From: Castellaniella daejeonensis
GTDB taxonomy: Bacteria > Pseudomonadota > Gammaproteobacteria > Burkholderiales > Burkholderiaceae_B
NCBI RefSeq assembly: GCF_039523555.1
Contig: NZ_BAAAFN010000015.1
Coordinates: forward strand, 682,001-746,000
DNA length: 64,000 nucleotides
Direction of reading: 5' to 3'
Shown here: piece after piece, positions 8,300-16,376 of the stretch
How positions within the stretch are numbered: the first letter of the stretch is position 1
Layout of the letters: each line of letters opens with the position of its first letter
Position numbers and translations under genes: made by a program
Notes under the pieces: generated by a model
What the model saw: the letters and a program-made list of their open reading frames with translations, nothing else
What the model was told of the DNA's origin: nothing
Database searches by the model: none

Positions 8300-9538
8300 A
8301 TGGACGATTTTCACATTCTCGCGTTTGAAACATCAAGCACTTTGTGCGGCGTCGCGCTGCTGTCCCACGCGGACGGCCGGACGCGGCTGAGCACGGCCGC
8401 GCACGAAGGCCGCGGCGAGCATGCCGAGCGCATCCTGCCCATGGCACAGGGCCTTCTGGACCAGGCCGGCCTGGCGCGCCGCGACCTGTCCGCGATCGCC
8501 TTCGGCCAGGGACCTGGCGGGTTTACCGGCCTGCGCGTGGCCTGCGGGGTCGCCCAGGGCCTGGCCGTGGCGCTGGACATTCCCGTGCTGCCGGTCGATT
8601 CCCTGTGCGCCGTGGCGTTGCAGGGGGCTGGCGAGGATCCCGCCGGAGTCCACGTCGTGCTGCAGGATGCGCGCATGAACGAGGTCTACGCAGCCGCCTA
8701 TCGCGCCTCCGGCGTGGATTGGGCCACGCTGCAGGCGCCGGCCCTGCTGGCACGCGCCGACGTGGCCGCCTGGGCCGCGTGCGAGTCGGCCGGCTGGGGC
8801 ATGAGGGCAGGGGGCGGCTGGACGATGCATGGCGATGCGCTCGACGTCTTTCCCGGCCTGGCCCGCGAACTCGAGAGCCTGGGCGCGCAGCGCGCGCCCA
8901 CGACATCGGACGGCGCACACGCCCAGGCCGGGACCATTGCCCGGCTGGCGGCGCAGGCCTGGCGGGAAGGGCGGGCGGTGGATGCCGCCCTTGCCTCGCC
9001 CGCCTATGTGCGCGACAAGGTCGCCTACACCACGGTAGAACGCGCCGGCGGGCTGGGGGGCAATCCCCTGGTCGATGCCGCCACCCTGACCCTGCACGAC
9101 ATGACGGCCACCGACGTCGACGAGGCCGCCGCCATCGAGGGCCGGGTCCAGTCCTTTCCCTGGACCCGCAAGAATTTCGCCGACGGCCTGGCCGCCGGCT
9201 ACCGCGGCTGGGTCGTGCGCCGCATGGGGGCGATGCTGGGCTTTGCCCTGGTCATGGATGCGCCGGACATGGCGCACCTGCTGGTGATCGGGGTGCGCCC
9301 CGACGCCCAGCGCCAGGGCGTGGGCACACGGCTGCTGCGCCGCTGCATCGACCATTGCCGGCAGTCCGGGCTCCCGGCCCTGACACTGGAAGTCCGCCCC
9401 AGCAATGAACGCGCAATCGCTTTCTATCGCCGGCACGGCTTCGAGCAGGCCGGGTTGCGGCGGGGCTATTATCCGGCGGCCCGGGGCCGCGAGGACGCCT
9501 GGATCATGACCCTGAACCTTGCGGCGGACGCTGCATGA
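8300..9538 (+). CDS. tsaB-rimI: TsaB-RimI fusion: t6A complex subunit plus N-acetyltransferase
   Basis: A 412-residue protein joining two usually separate enzymes. Residues 1 to about 245 are TsaB (ILAFETSS, GQGPGGFTGLRV, PVDSL), the partner of TsaD/TsaE in making threonylcarbamoyl-adenosine 37 of tRNA. Residues about 262-412 are a GNAT acetyltransferase of the RimI type, with the acetyl-CoA loop RQGVGTRLL and the stretch EVRPSNERAIAFYRRHGF; RimI acetylates the N-terminal alanine of ribosomal protein S18. In many bacteria tsaB and rimI are adjacent genes, so this is a natural fusion. No internal stop or frameshift is visible at the joint. The last codon overlaps the next gene (ATGA). Confidence 0.93.
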   Translation: MDDFHILAFETSSTLCGVALLSHADGRTRLSTAAHEGRGEHAERILPMAQGLLDQAGLARRDLSAIAFGQGPGGFTGLRVACGVAQGLAVALDIPVLPVDSLCAVALQGAGEDPAGVHVVLQDARMNEVYAAAYRASGVDWATLQAPALLARADVAAWAACESAGWGMRAGGGWTMHGDALDVFPGLARELESLGAQRAPTTSDGAHAQAGTIARLAAQAWREGRAVDAALASPAYVRDKVAYTTVERAGGLGGNPLVDAATLTLHDMTATDVDEAAAIEGRVQSFPWTRKNFADGLAAGYRGWVVRRMGAMLGFALVMDAPDMAHLLVIGVRPDAQRQGVGTRLLRRCIDHCRQSGLPALTLEVRPSNERAIAFYRRHGFEQAGLRRGYYPAARGREDAWIMTLNLAADAA

Positions 9539-10356
9539 AACCGCGCGCGCTGCTGCGGCCGGGCCAGCTGGCCTGGCTGGCCGAGATCGGCCTGGACACC
9601 CATTGGCTTGCCGAACGCCCGGCGTCCGATGGCGCCTGCGTTTCACCAGCCGCCCGTGCGGAATCCGGCGATCCTGCCGGACCCGCCCCGGGGCTGGTTC
9701 GCGTGCGCGCGCCGGCCGGGCTCGTTGCGCCGCAAGCGCCGGCGCCGGCGCCGGGTGCCGGCGCTCCGGCGGATTGTCCCGACCTGCAGGCGCTCGGCCA
9801 GGCGGTGTCGGCCTGCAGCCGATGCGAGCGGCATGCGCATCGCGCCCTGGCGGTGTCCGGGAGCGGCACGGCCGGGCAGCCCTACTACCTGATCGTCGGC
9901 GAGCAGCCCGGGATCGAGGACGACGCCAGCGGGCAGCCGTTCCAGGGTGACCAGGGCCGCCTGCTGGCCGCCATGCTGGCGGCGGCGCGTCTGCCGCATG
10001 CCGACTCCGCCTACCTGACGTATGCCGTGAAATGCCGTGCCGTGGGCGGCCGGGAACCGCCGCCCGCCGACGTCGCGGCCTGCCTGCCCTGGCTGCGGCA
10101 GCAGATCGCCCTGCTGCAGCCGCGCTGGATCCTGGCGCTGGGCCGGGTGGCGGCACGGGCGGTGATCGGGTCGGACGCAGACCTGGATGAACTGCGCGGC
10201 GGCCCGCACCGGTACGTGCCCGACCAGGGCGAACCGATTCCGGTCTGGGTGACGCACCAGCCTTCGTCGCTGCTGGTGCGTTCCGCCTGGAAGGCGGAAG
10301 CCTGGCGCGACCTGGCGGGACTGGCACAGGCCGTGCGGGAAAGCCGCAAGGCCTAG
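9535..10356 (+). CDS. Family-4-type uracil-DNA glycosylase
   Basis: A 273-residue member of the UDG superfamily with the Fe-S cluster cysteines of family 4: C94 and C97 (CSRC), C167 (KCRAVG) and C183. The catalytic/uracil pocket motif is GEQPGIEDD, the second active-site motif is VTHQPSSLL, and LALGRVAARAVIG lies between. It should excise uracil from deaminated DNA. The first 80 residues are Ala/Pro-rich and probably disordered. It starts in the stop codon of tsaB-rimI (ATGA). Its stop shares the tetranucleotide CTAG with the stop of the convergent lplT gene (10353-10356). Confidence 0.85.
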   Translation: MKPRALLRPGQLAWLAEIGLDTHWLAERPASDGACVSPAARAESGDPAGPAPGLVRVRAPAGLVAPQAPAPAPGAGAPADCPDLQALGQAVSACSRCERHAHRALAVSGSGTAGQPYYLIVGEQPGIEDDASGQPFQGDQGRLLAAMLAAARLPHADSAYLTYAVKCRAVGGREPPPADVAACLPWLRQQIALLQPRWILALGRVAARAVIGSDADLDELRGGPHRYVPDQGEPIPVWVTHQPSSLLVRSAWKAEAWRDLAGLAQAVRESRKA

Positions 10357-11657
10357 CGCAGGGCCGTGCCGTGGCTGGTCTGGCCGATGAGCTGGCTCAG
10401 TTCGGGGTGCGCGCGGTGATTGAGACGGTTCCAGTGGATGAACACCAGCATCAGGCACGCCACCAGGATCCCGAACAGCGCGATGATCAGGTTGATGGAC
10501 AGCCCCAGCCACAGCATCAGGCTGTACATGGCCAGCATCAGCAGGATGTTCAGCTGCTCGTTGAAGTTCTGCACGGCGATCGAGTGGCCGGCTGACAGCA
10601 GGACGTGGCCCCGGTGCTGCAGCAGGGCGTTCATGGGGACGACGAAGAACCCCGACAGGCCGCCGATCAGCAGCAGCAGGCAGTACACCGTCCAGGGCGT
10701 GTAGACGGCCGGCATCAGCAGGACCACCAGGCCCATGATCACGCCCACGGGCAGGACCGACAGCGTGCGGCGCAGCGGCACCCGGCCGGCGCAGATCGCG
10801 CCGATCACAGTGCCGAAGGCCGCCACGCCCATCAGCACGGACGCCTGGTCCAGGCGGTAGCCGAGGTGCTGCGCGCCCCATTCGATGACGATGAACTGCA
10901 GGGTCGCGCCCGCCCCCCAGAACAGCGTGGTGACCGCCAGGGAGATCTGGCCCAGCTTGTCGCTCCACAGGATGCGGACGTAGCGGGCGAAGTTGCGGAT
11001 CAGGGCCGCGGGATGGGTCTGCTGGCGGGGGTAGAAGGCGTGGGTGTCGGGGATCAGCAGATTGCAGAGGGCGGCGGCGATGTAGACCAGGCAGATGATC
11101 AGGATGGCGCTCTGCGCGGAATTGCTGGCCAGGCGGCTGAGCCAGTCGAAGGACATCAGCCAGGCCGAAACCGCCGGACTGATGAGCAGCCCGCCCAGCA
11201 CGGTGCCGATGATGACCGACAGCACGGTCAGGCCTTCGATCCAGCTGTTGCCCTTGACCAGCAGCTCGGGCGGCAGCATTTCGGTGACGATGCCGTATTT
11301 GGCGGGGGAGTAGGCGGCGGCGCCGATACCCACGATGGTGTAGGCCACGAAGATCAGGACCAGCTGGTGGTCGTGGCTGAACCCGAACGCGCCGTAGCTG
11401 AACATCAGCAGGCAGCCGCAGGTCTTGAGCGCATTGGTGGCGAACATGACCCGGCCCTTGGGAAAGGCGTCGGCGAAGGCGCCGACGAAGGCCGCCAGCA
11501 CCACGTAGGCCAGGGCGAACCACCACTTCATCATGGGGGCCATCCAGTCGGGGCCGCTGAGATCCGCGATCAGGCCGATGGCGGCGATGAGCAGGGCGTT
11601 GTCCGCGACGGACGACAGCGCCTGCGCAGCCATGACCATGTAAAAGCCCTTGTTCAA
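10353..11657 (-). CDS. lplT: Lysophospholipid transporter LplT (MFS)
   Basis: A 434-residue major-facilitator protein with about 12 hydrophobic segments, matching LplT: MAAQALSSVADNALLIAA at the N-terminus, SPAKYGIVTEMLPPELLVKGN, and GFFVVPMNALLQHRG. LplT flips lysophospholipids across the inner membrane for re-acylation by Aas; no aas gene is seen here. I place the start at a TTG (11657), because homologues begin M-(N/K)-(K/R)-G-F-Y and this gives NKGFYMVMAAQ. An ATG six codons later (11639) has a good AAGGG 8 nt upstream and is the main alternative. TATACT on the minus strand (11724-11729) may be the -10 box. Confidence 0.88.
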   Translation of the reverse strand: MNKGFYMVMAAQALSSVADNALLIAAIGLIADLSGPDWMAPMMKWWFALAYVVLAAFVGAFADAFPKGRVMFATNALKTCGCLLMFSYGAFGFSHDHQLVLIFVAYTIVGIGAAAYSPAKYGIVTEMLPPELLVKGNSWIEGLTVLSVIIGTVLGGLLISPAVSAWLMSFDWLSRLASNSAQSAILIICLVYIAAALCNLLIPDTHAFYPRQQTHPAALIRNFARYVRILWSDKLGQISLAVTTLFWGAGATLQFIVIEWGAQHLGYRLDQASVLMGVAAFGTVIGAICAGRVPLRRTLSVLPVGVIMGLVVLLMPAVYTPWTVYCLLLLIGGLSGFFVVPMNALLQHRGHVLLSAGHSIAVQNFNEQLNILLMLAMYSLMLWLGLSINLIIALFGILVACLMLVFIHWNRLNHRAHPELSQLIGQTSHGTALR

Positions 11658-11786
11658 TCGCGGACCCCGAAGTGGTTGATGAAGGAACGGACGGCGTGCG
11701 CTCCGTTCGTAAAAAAGAGTTGCAGTATAGCGGGTTGTCGTCCCGGACCGGGGCCGCGAGCGGACTGCCGCCCGGGCTCGGTGCGT

Positions 11787-11792
11787 TATCAT
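11787..11792 (+). promoter_or_regulatory. Putative -10 element for smc
   Basis: TATCAT lies 45 nt before the GTG start of smc in the 179-nt space shared with the divergent lplT gene. On the opposite strand TATACT (plus-strand AGTATA, 11724-11729) is a candidate -10 for lplT. Confidence 0.4.
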
Positions 11793-11836
11793 ACGCTGTC
11801 ATCCATGCGCCCCGATTTTTCGTCAACCAGAGCACC

Positions 11837-14800
11837 GTGCGCCTCACGCAGATCAAACTTGCCGGATTCAAGTCCTTCGTGGATCCGACCGTGATCCCCA
11901 CGCCCAGCGAACTGGTCGGCGTGGTGGGCCCGAATGGCTGCGGCAAATCCAACATCATCGATGCCGTGCGCTGGGTCCTGGGCGAGACCAAGGCGTCCGA
12001 ACTGCGCGGCTCTTCGATGCAGGACGTGATCTTCAACGGATCCAGCCAGCGCAAGCCGGCTGCGCGCGCCTCGGTCGAGCTGGTGTTCGACAACAGCCAG
12101 GGCCGTGCGGCGGGGCAGTGGTCCGCGTTCGCGGAAATCGCCGTGCGCCGGGTGCTCACCCGCGACGGCGCCAGCAGCTACTTCATCAACAACCAGCCGG
12201 TGCGCCGCCGCGACATCCACGACATCTTCCTGGGAACGGGCCTGGGTACGCGCGGCTACGCCATCATCGGCCAGGGCATGATCAACCGCCTGATCGAAGC
12301 CCGTCCGGAAGAACTGCGCGTCTACCTCGAGGAAGCCGCCGGGGTGTCGCGCTACAAGGAACGCCGCCGCGAAACCGAGAACCGCCTGAACGACACGCGC
12401 GAGAATCTGACCCGTCTCGAAGACATCCTGCGCGAGCTCGCCAGCCAGCTCGAAAAGCTGGAATCCCAGGCCCGGGTGGCGGCCGACTACCGGGCGCTGC
12501 AGGCCGAAGGCGAACTCAAGCAGCATGCGCTGTGGCTGCTGCGCGAGCAGGCCGCGCGCGAAAGCCGGCAGTCCCTGGCCGTGGAAACCGAAAAGGCCCA
12601 GGCCGAGCTCGAATCGGCGGTGGCCGGGCTGCGCGCCCTGGAATCCGATCTGGAAACCCGCCGGGCCGCGCACTTCGAGGCAAGCGAACGGGTCCACCAG
12701 GCGCAGGGCCGCCTCTTCGAGGCCGGTGCCCAGGTCAGCCGCCTCGAGGCGGAGATCCGGCACGTGGTCGACTCGCGCAATCGCCTGCAGGCCCGCCGCG
12801 CGCAGCTGCAGGCCCAGCAGCAGGAATGGGGCGACCAGCGCGCCCACAGCCAGGCCTCGATCGAAGATACCCAGGCGCAGATCGAAGAAGCCGAGGCCCG
12901 GGCCGAGCAGCTGGCCGAACTGGCGCAGCATGCCCAGGACGGCCTGCCCGAACTCGACGCCCGGCTGCGCGACCTGGCCACCCAGCGGGACGAATGGCGG
13001 CGCACCCTGGCCCGCACCGAACAGGAACTGGCCCTGGCGGCGCAATCCCAGCGGGACGCCGACAGCCAGTGGCGCACCCTCGACGACCGCCGCGCGGGCC
13101 TCGAAGAAGAGCGCGCCGCCCTGGGTGCTCCCGACCCGGCCGAACTGCAGCGCTGGGCGGGGGAATGCGCCGTCGCCCAGGAACGCCTCGAAGAAGCCCA
13201 GGCGCGCCTGCTGGAGCTCGAATCCCGCCTGCCCGACCTGGAAGCGGCCCGGGCCGAAGCGCTGCACGCCAGCCAGGAGGCCCGGCTGGATCTCGAGCGG
13301 CTCGACGCGCGCCGCCAGGCCCTGATCGCGCTCCAGGAAAAGATCCAGTCCGAAGACGCGCTCGAGCCCTGGCTGCAACGCCAGGAACTGGGTGGCCTGA
13401 CACGCCTGTGGCAGCAGTTGCGGGTCGACGCGGGTTGGGAAACCGCCCTCGAGGCGGTGCTGCACGAACGCATGAATGCGCTGGGCCTGCGTACGCTGGA
13501 CCACGTGCGTGCCTTCGCCCAGGATGCGCCGCCCGCGCGCCTGGCCTTCTACCAGGTGCCCGGCGATGCCGGGCAGCCTCCGGCCGGCCCCGATGCGCCC
13601 CGCCTGGTGGATCTCGTGCATGCGCGCGAACCCGGGCTGCGGCCCCTGCTGTCCGTGTGGCTGCGCGATGCATGGGTAGCCGACGACCTCGGCACCGCGC
13701 TTGCGCGGCGCGGCGAACTGCCGCCGGGCGGCGCCTGGGTGGTGCGCGACGGCCATCGGGTCGATGCCTGCAGCGTGCGTTTCTATGCCGCCGACTCGGA
13801 ACAGGCCGGCCAGCTGGCGCGCCGCCAGCAGATCGACAACCTGGCCCTGGAAATCCGGGCCGCCCAACTGATCGCCGACCAGGCCCTGGACGCCCACGCC
13901 CAGGCCGACGCGGCCTGCCGCAACCTGACCCAGGCGCTGCAGCCCGCGCGCCAGCAGATCGCCGAGCGCATGCGGGCGCAGCACGATGCGCAGATCCGCC
14001 ACCAGCAGCTCAGCCAGCAGGCGGCGCAGTCCGACGAGCAATCCCGCCGCCTGGAACGCGACCTGCGGGAACTCGCCGGTCAGCAAGAGGCGCTGGATGC
14101 CCGGCGGGCCGAGGCCGAGGCCCGCTTCGAATCCCTGGACCAGGTCCTGGCCGAGCAGCAGGAGCGTCTGGCCGAGCTGGACATGCAGGTCGAGGACCTG
14201 GCCCGGCAGGCAGAGCAGTCCCGGCAGCTGGGACGCGACCAGGAACGCGCCGCCCAGGAAGCCGAATATGCCGTGCGCACCCTGCGCCACCGGCTGGACG
14301 AACTGCGCCGCACCCTGCAGCTGGCCGAAGAGCAGGCACGCCGCTCCGGCGCCGACCTCGAATCCCTCCAGGGCGAGTTGTTCGAGCTGGACGAATCCGT
14401 GGCGCAGGCCGGCCTGCAGGATGCGCTCGAGGCCCGGGCCGCGTGCGAAGAGGCCCTGCGCGAGGCGCGGCTGGAACAAGACCGGGCGGCCGCCGCCCTG
14501 CGCGAGGCCGACGAGGGCAGGCTGACGCTGGAACGCGGACTGGACCCCTTGCGGGCGCGCATCACCGAATTGCAGCTCAAGGAACAGGCTTCGCGCCTGT
14601 CGGTCGAGCAGTTCGCCGAGCAGCTCGATGCGCGCCAGGTGGACCGGGATGCCTTGCGCCGCCACCTGGACGAGCAGCCGCCCCAGTGGCGCCGCCTGGA
14701 CTGGCTGCAGTCCGAGGTCCAGCGCATCACGCGCAGCATCGAGTCGCTGGGCGCCGTGAACCTGGCGGCGCTGGACGAACTGACGGCGGCGCGGGAGCGC

Positions 14801-15367
14801 AAGGGCTTCCTGGACGCCCAGCACGCCGACCTGCTGGCGGCCATCGACACCCTGGAAAATGCGATCCGCCGCATCGATCGCGAGACCCGGGAACTGCTGT
14901 CTCAGACCTTCGAGACGGTCAACAAGCATTTCGGCGAGCTGTTTCCCCAATTGTTTGGCGGTGGCGAAGCCCGCCTGACCATGACCGGCGAAGAAATCCT
15001 GGATGCCGGCGTGCAGGTCATGGCCCAGCCGCCGGGCAAGCGCAACAGCACCATCCACCTGCTCTCGGGCGGTGAAAAGGCCCTGACGGCGACGGCGCTG
15101 GTGTTTGCCCTGTTCAAGCTCAACCCGGCGCCTTTCTGCCTGCTCGACGAGGTCGATGCCCCGCTGGACGACGCCAACACCGAACGGTACGCGAATCTGG
15201 TGCGCGGCATGAGCGACCAGACTCAGTTCCTGTTCATTTCACACAACAAAATCGCCATGCAGATGGCCCGGCAACTGGTCGGGGTGACCATGCAGGAGCA
15301 GGGCGTGTCGCGGATCGTGGCCGTGGACATGGACTCCGCGCTGCAATGGGCGGCCGAGGCGGCCTGA
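11837..15367 (+). CDS. smc: Chromosome segregation/condensation ATPase SMC
   Basis: A 1176-residue SMC protein, full length for the family. The N-terminal ATPase half has Walker A GPNGCGKSN and the Q-loop region. Two long Glu/Gln/Arg-rich coiled coils flank a hinge at about residues 510-680. The C-terminal half has the signature LLSGGEKALTATAL and Walker B PFCLLDEVDAPLDDAN. It condenses and aligns newly replicated DNA, usually with ScpA/ScpB, which are not in the window. The start is a GTG at 11837, giving VRLTQIKLAGFKSFVDPT, the conserved SMC N-terminus; the frame runs open upstream without similarity. zipA and ligA follow, the common betaproteobacterial order. Confidence 0.97.
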   Translation: MRLTQIKLAGFKSFVDPTVIPTPSELVGVVGPNGCGKSNIIDAVRWVLGETKASELRGSSMQDVIFNGSSQRKPAARASVELVFDNSQGRAAGQWSAFAEIAVRRVLTRDGASSYFINNQPVRRRDIHDIFLGTGLGTRGYAIIGQGMINRLIEARPEELRVYLEEAAGVSRYKERRRETENRLNDTRENLTRLEDILRELASQLEKLESQARVAADYRALQAEGELKQHALWLLREQAARESRQSLAVETEKAQAELESAVAGLRALESDLETRRAAHFEASERVHQAQGRLFEAGAQVSRLEAEIRHVVDSRNRLQARRAQLQAQQQEWGDQRAHSQASIEDTQAQIEEAEARAEQLAELAQHAQDGLPELDARLRDLATQRDEWRRTLARTEQELALAAQSQRDADSQWRTLDDRRAGLEEERAALGAPDPAELQRWAGECAVAQERLEEAQARLLELESRLPDLEAARAEALHASQEARLDLERLDARRQALIALQEKIQSEDALEPWLQRQELGGLTRLWQQLRVDAGWETALEAVLHERMNALGLRTLDHVRAFAQDAPPARLAFYQVPGDAGQPPAGPDAPRLVDLVHAREPGLRPLLSVWLRDAWVADDLGTALARRGELPPGGAWVVRDGHRVDACSVRFYAADSEQAGQLARRQQIDNLALEIRAAQLIADQALDAHAQADAACRNLTQALQPARQQIAERMRAQHDAQIRHQQLSQQAAQSDEQSRRLERDLRELAGQQEALDARRAEAEARFESLDQVLAEQQERLAELDMQVEDLARQAEQSRQLGRDQERAAQEAEYAVRTLRHRLDELRRTLQLAEEQARRSGADLESLQGELFELDESVAQAGLQDALEARAACEEALREARLEQDRAAAALREADEGRLTLERGLDPLRARITELQLKEQASRLSVEQFAEQLDARQVDRDALRRHLDEQPPQWRRLDWLQSEVQRITRSIESLGAVNLAALDELTAARERKGFLDAQHADLLAAIDTLENAIRRIDRETRELLSQTFETVNKHFGELFPQLFGGGEARLTMTGEEILDAGVQVMAQPPGKRNSTIHLLSGGEKALTATALVFALFKLNPAPFCLLDEVDAPLDDANTERYANLVRGMSDQTQFLFISHNKIAMQMARQLVGVTMQEQGVSRIVAVDMDSALQWAAEAA

Positions 15368-15386
15368 TCTGGATGAAGAGGATTCT

Positions 15387-16376
15387 ATGAGCGACTTGCA
15401 GATCTTGCTGATTTCGATCGGGGTGGCGCTGATCGTCGTCGTCCTGCTGTACAACACGTGGCAGGACTGGCGCGCGCGCCGCAGCATGCGCCAGTCGCTG
15501 CCAGAAGCCGGCCACGACGTGCTGATGCGCGATGCCGGACCCCGGCGCGAACCGGGGCTGTGGCAGGCGGGCCGGCCCGCGGCCGACGACGGTGCGGAAC
15601 CCGATCCCGTCTGCGAGGCGGTCATCGACGTCGCCCTGGCCCATCCCGTGGCGGGCGAATCCCTGGCCGAGGCGCTGCGCTCCATCGGCCGCGTCGGCAA
15701 GAAGCCCGTGCGCGTGTTCGTGGAGCGCGAAGGCGGCGGCCATCGCACCGAGGCGCTGCCGGGCGAGTCCTACGTGTCGCTGCAGCTGGCGGTGGTGCTG
15801 GCCAACCGCAGCGGCCCGCTGACGGCCATCGAGTGGTCGAACCTCTGGACCCTGGCGCAGAACCTGGCCGAACGCTTCGAGGGGTTGATCGAGGCCCCGG
15901 ACCAGGATGTGGTGCTGCGCCAGGCGGCCGAGCTGGACGCTCGCTGCGCCGCCATGGATGCCCAGGTGGGGCTGATCCTGCAGCTGGCCCGGCCGCGCCC
16001 CGTGCCCGAGATCATTCGATCGGCCGCCGAGGCGGGCTTCGTGCAGTCGCGCGGGCAGTGGGCCTGGATGGCGGAAAACGGCATGCCGCGCTTTGCCCTG
16101 CAGATCGAGGCCGCCGAAGGCGAGCCCGCGCACCGCGTCGACCTGGTCCTGGATGTGCCCAACAGCCTGCCCGACGACCAGGCCTTCAGCCGCATGGTGA
16201 CCGTGGGACGTGACCTGGCCGCGCGCCTGGAGGCCCACGTGCTGGACGACCAGGGCCGCACCTTCCAGGACAGCTCCTCGCCCGCCATCGATCGGCAGAT
16301 CAGCGCACTGTACGACCAGCTGGACCAGGCCGGTTTCCTGGCCGGCACGGAACGCGCGGCGCGGGTGTTCTCGTGA
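15387..16376 (+). CDS. zipA: Cell division protein ZipA-like
   Basis: A 329-residue protein with one N-terminal membrane anchor (about residues 5-23, hydrophobic, followed by WQDWRARR), a variable linker, and a C-terminal domain from about residue 195. The position between smc and ligA is the conserved location of zipA. In Escherichia coli ZipA tethers FtsZ to the membrane and recruits later divisome proteins through its C-terminal FtsZ-binding fold. Sequence similarity to enterobacterial ZipA is weak by eye, so the call leans on topology and synteny. It is 19 nt after smc and its stop overlaps the ligA GTG (GTGA). Confidence 0.78.
   Translation: MSDLQILLISIGVALIVVVLLYNTWQDWRARRSMRQSLPEAGHDVLMRDAGPRREPGLWQAGRPAADDGAEPDPVCEAVIDVALAHPVAGESLAEALRSIGRVGKKPVRVFVEREGGGHRTEALPGESYVSLQLAVVLANRSGPLTAIEWSNLWTLAQNLAERFEGLIEAPDQDVVLRQAAELDARCAAMDAQVGLILQLARPRPVPEIIRSAAEAGFVQSRGQWAWMAENGMPRFALQIEAAEGEPAHRVDLVLDVPNSLPDDQAFSRMVTVGRDLAARLEAHVLDDQGRTFQDSSSPAIDRQISALYDQLDQAGFLAGTERAARVFS

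Noticed and set aside
11789..15058. A 1089-codon open frame on the minus strand opposite smc
   Set aside because: It is the shadow of a GC-rich coiled-coil gene. Its composition is Leu/Gly/Gln-rich with no domain, and smc on the other strand is unmistakable.
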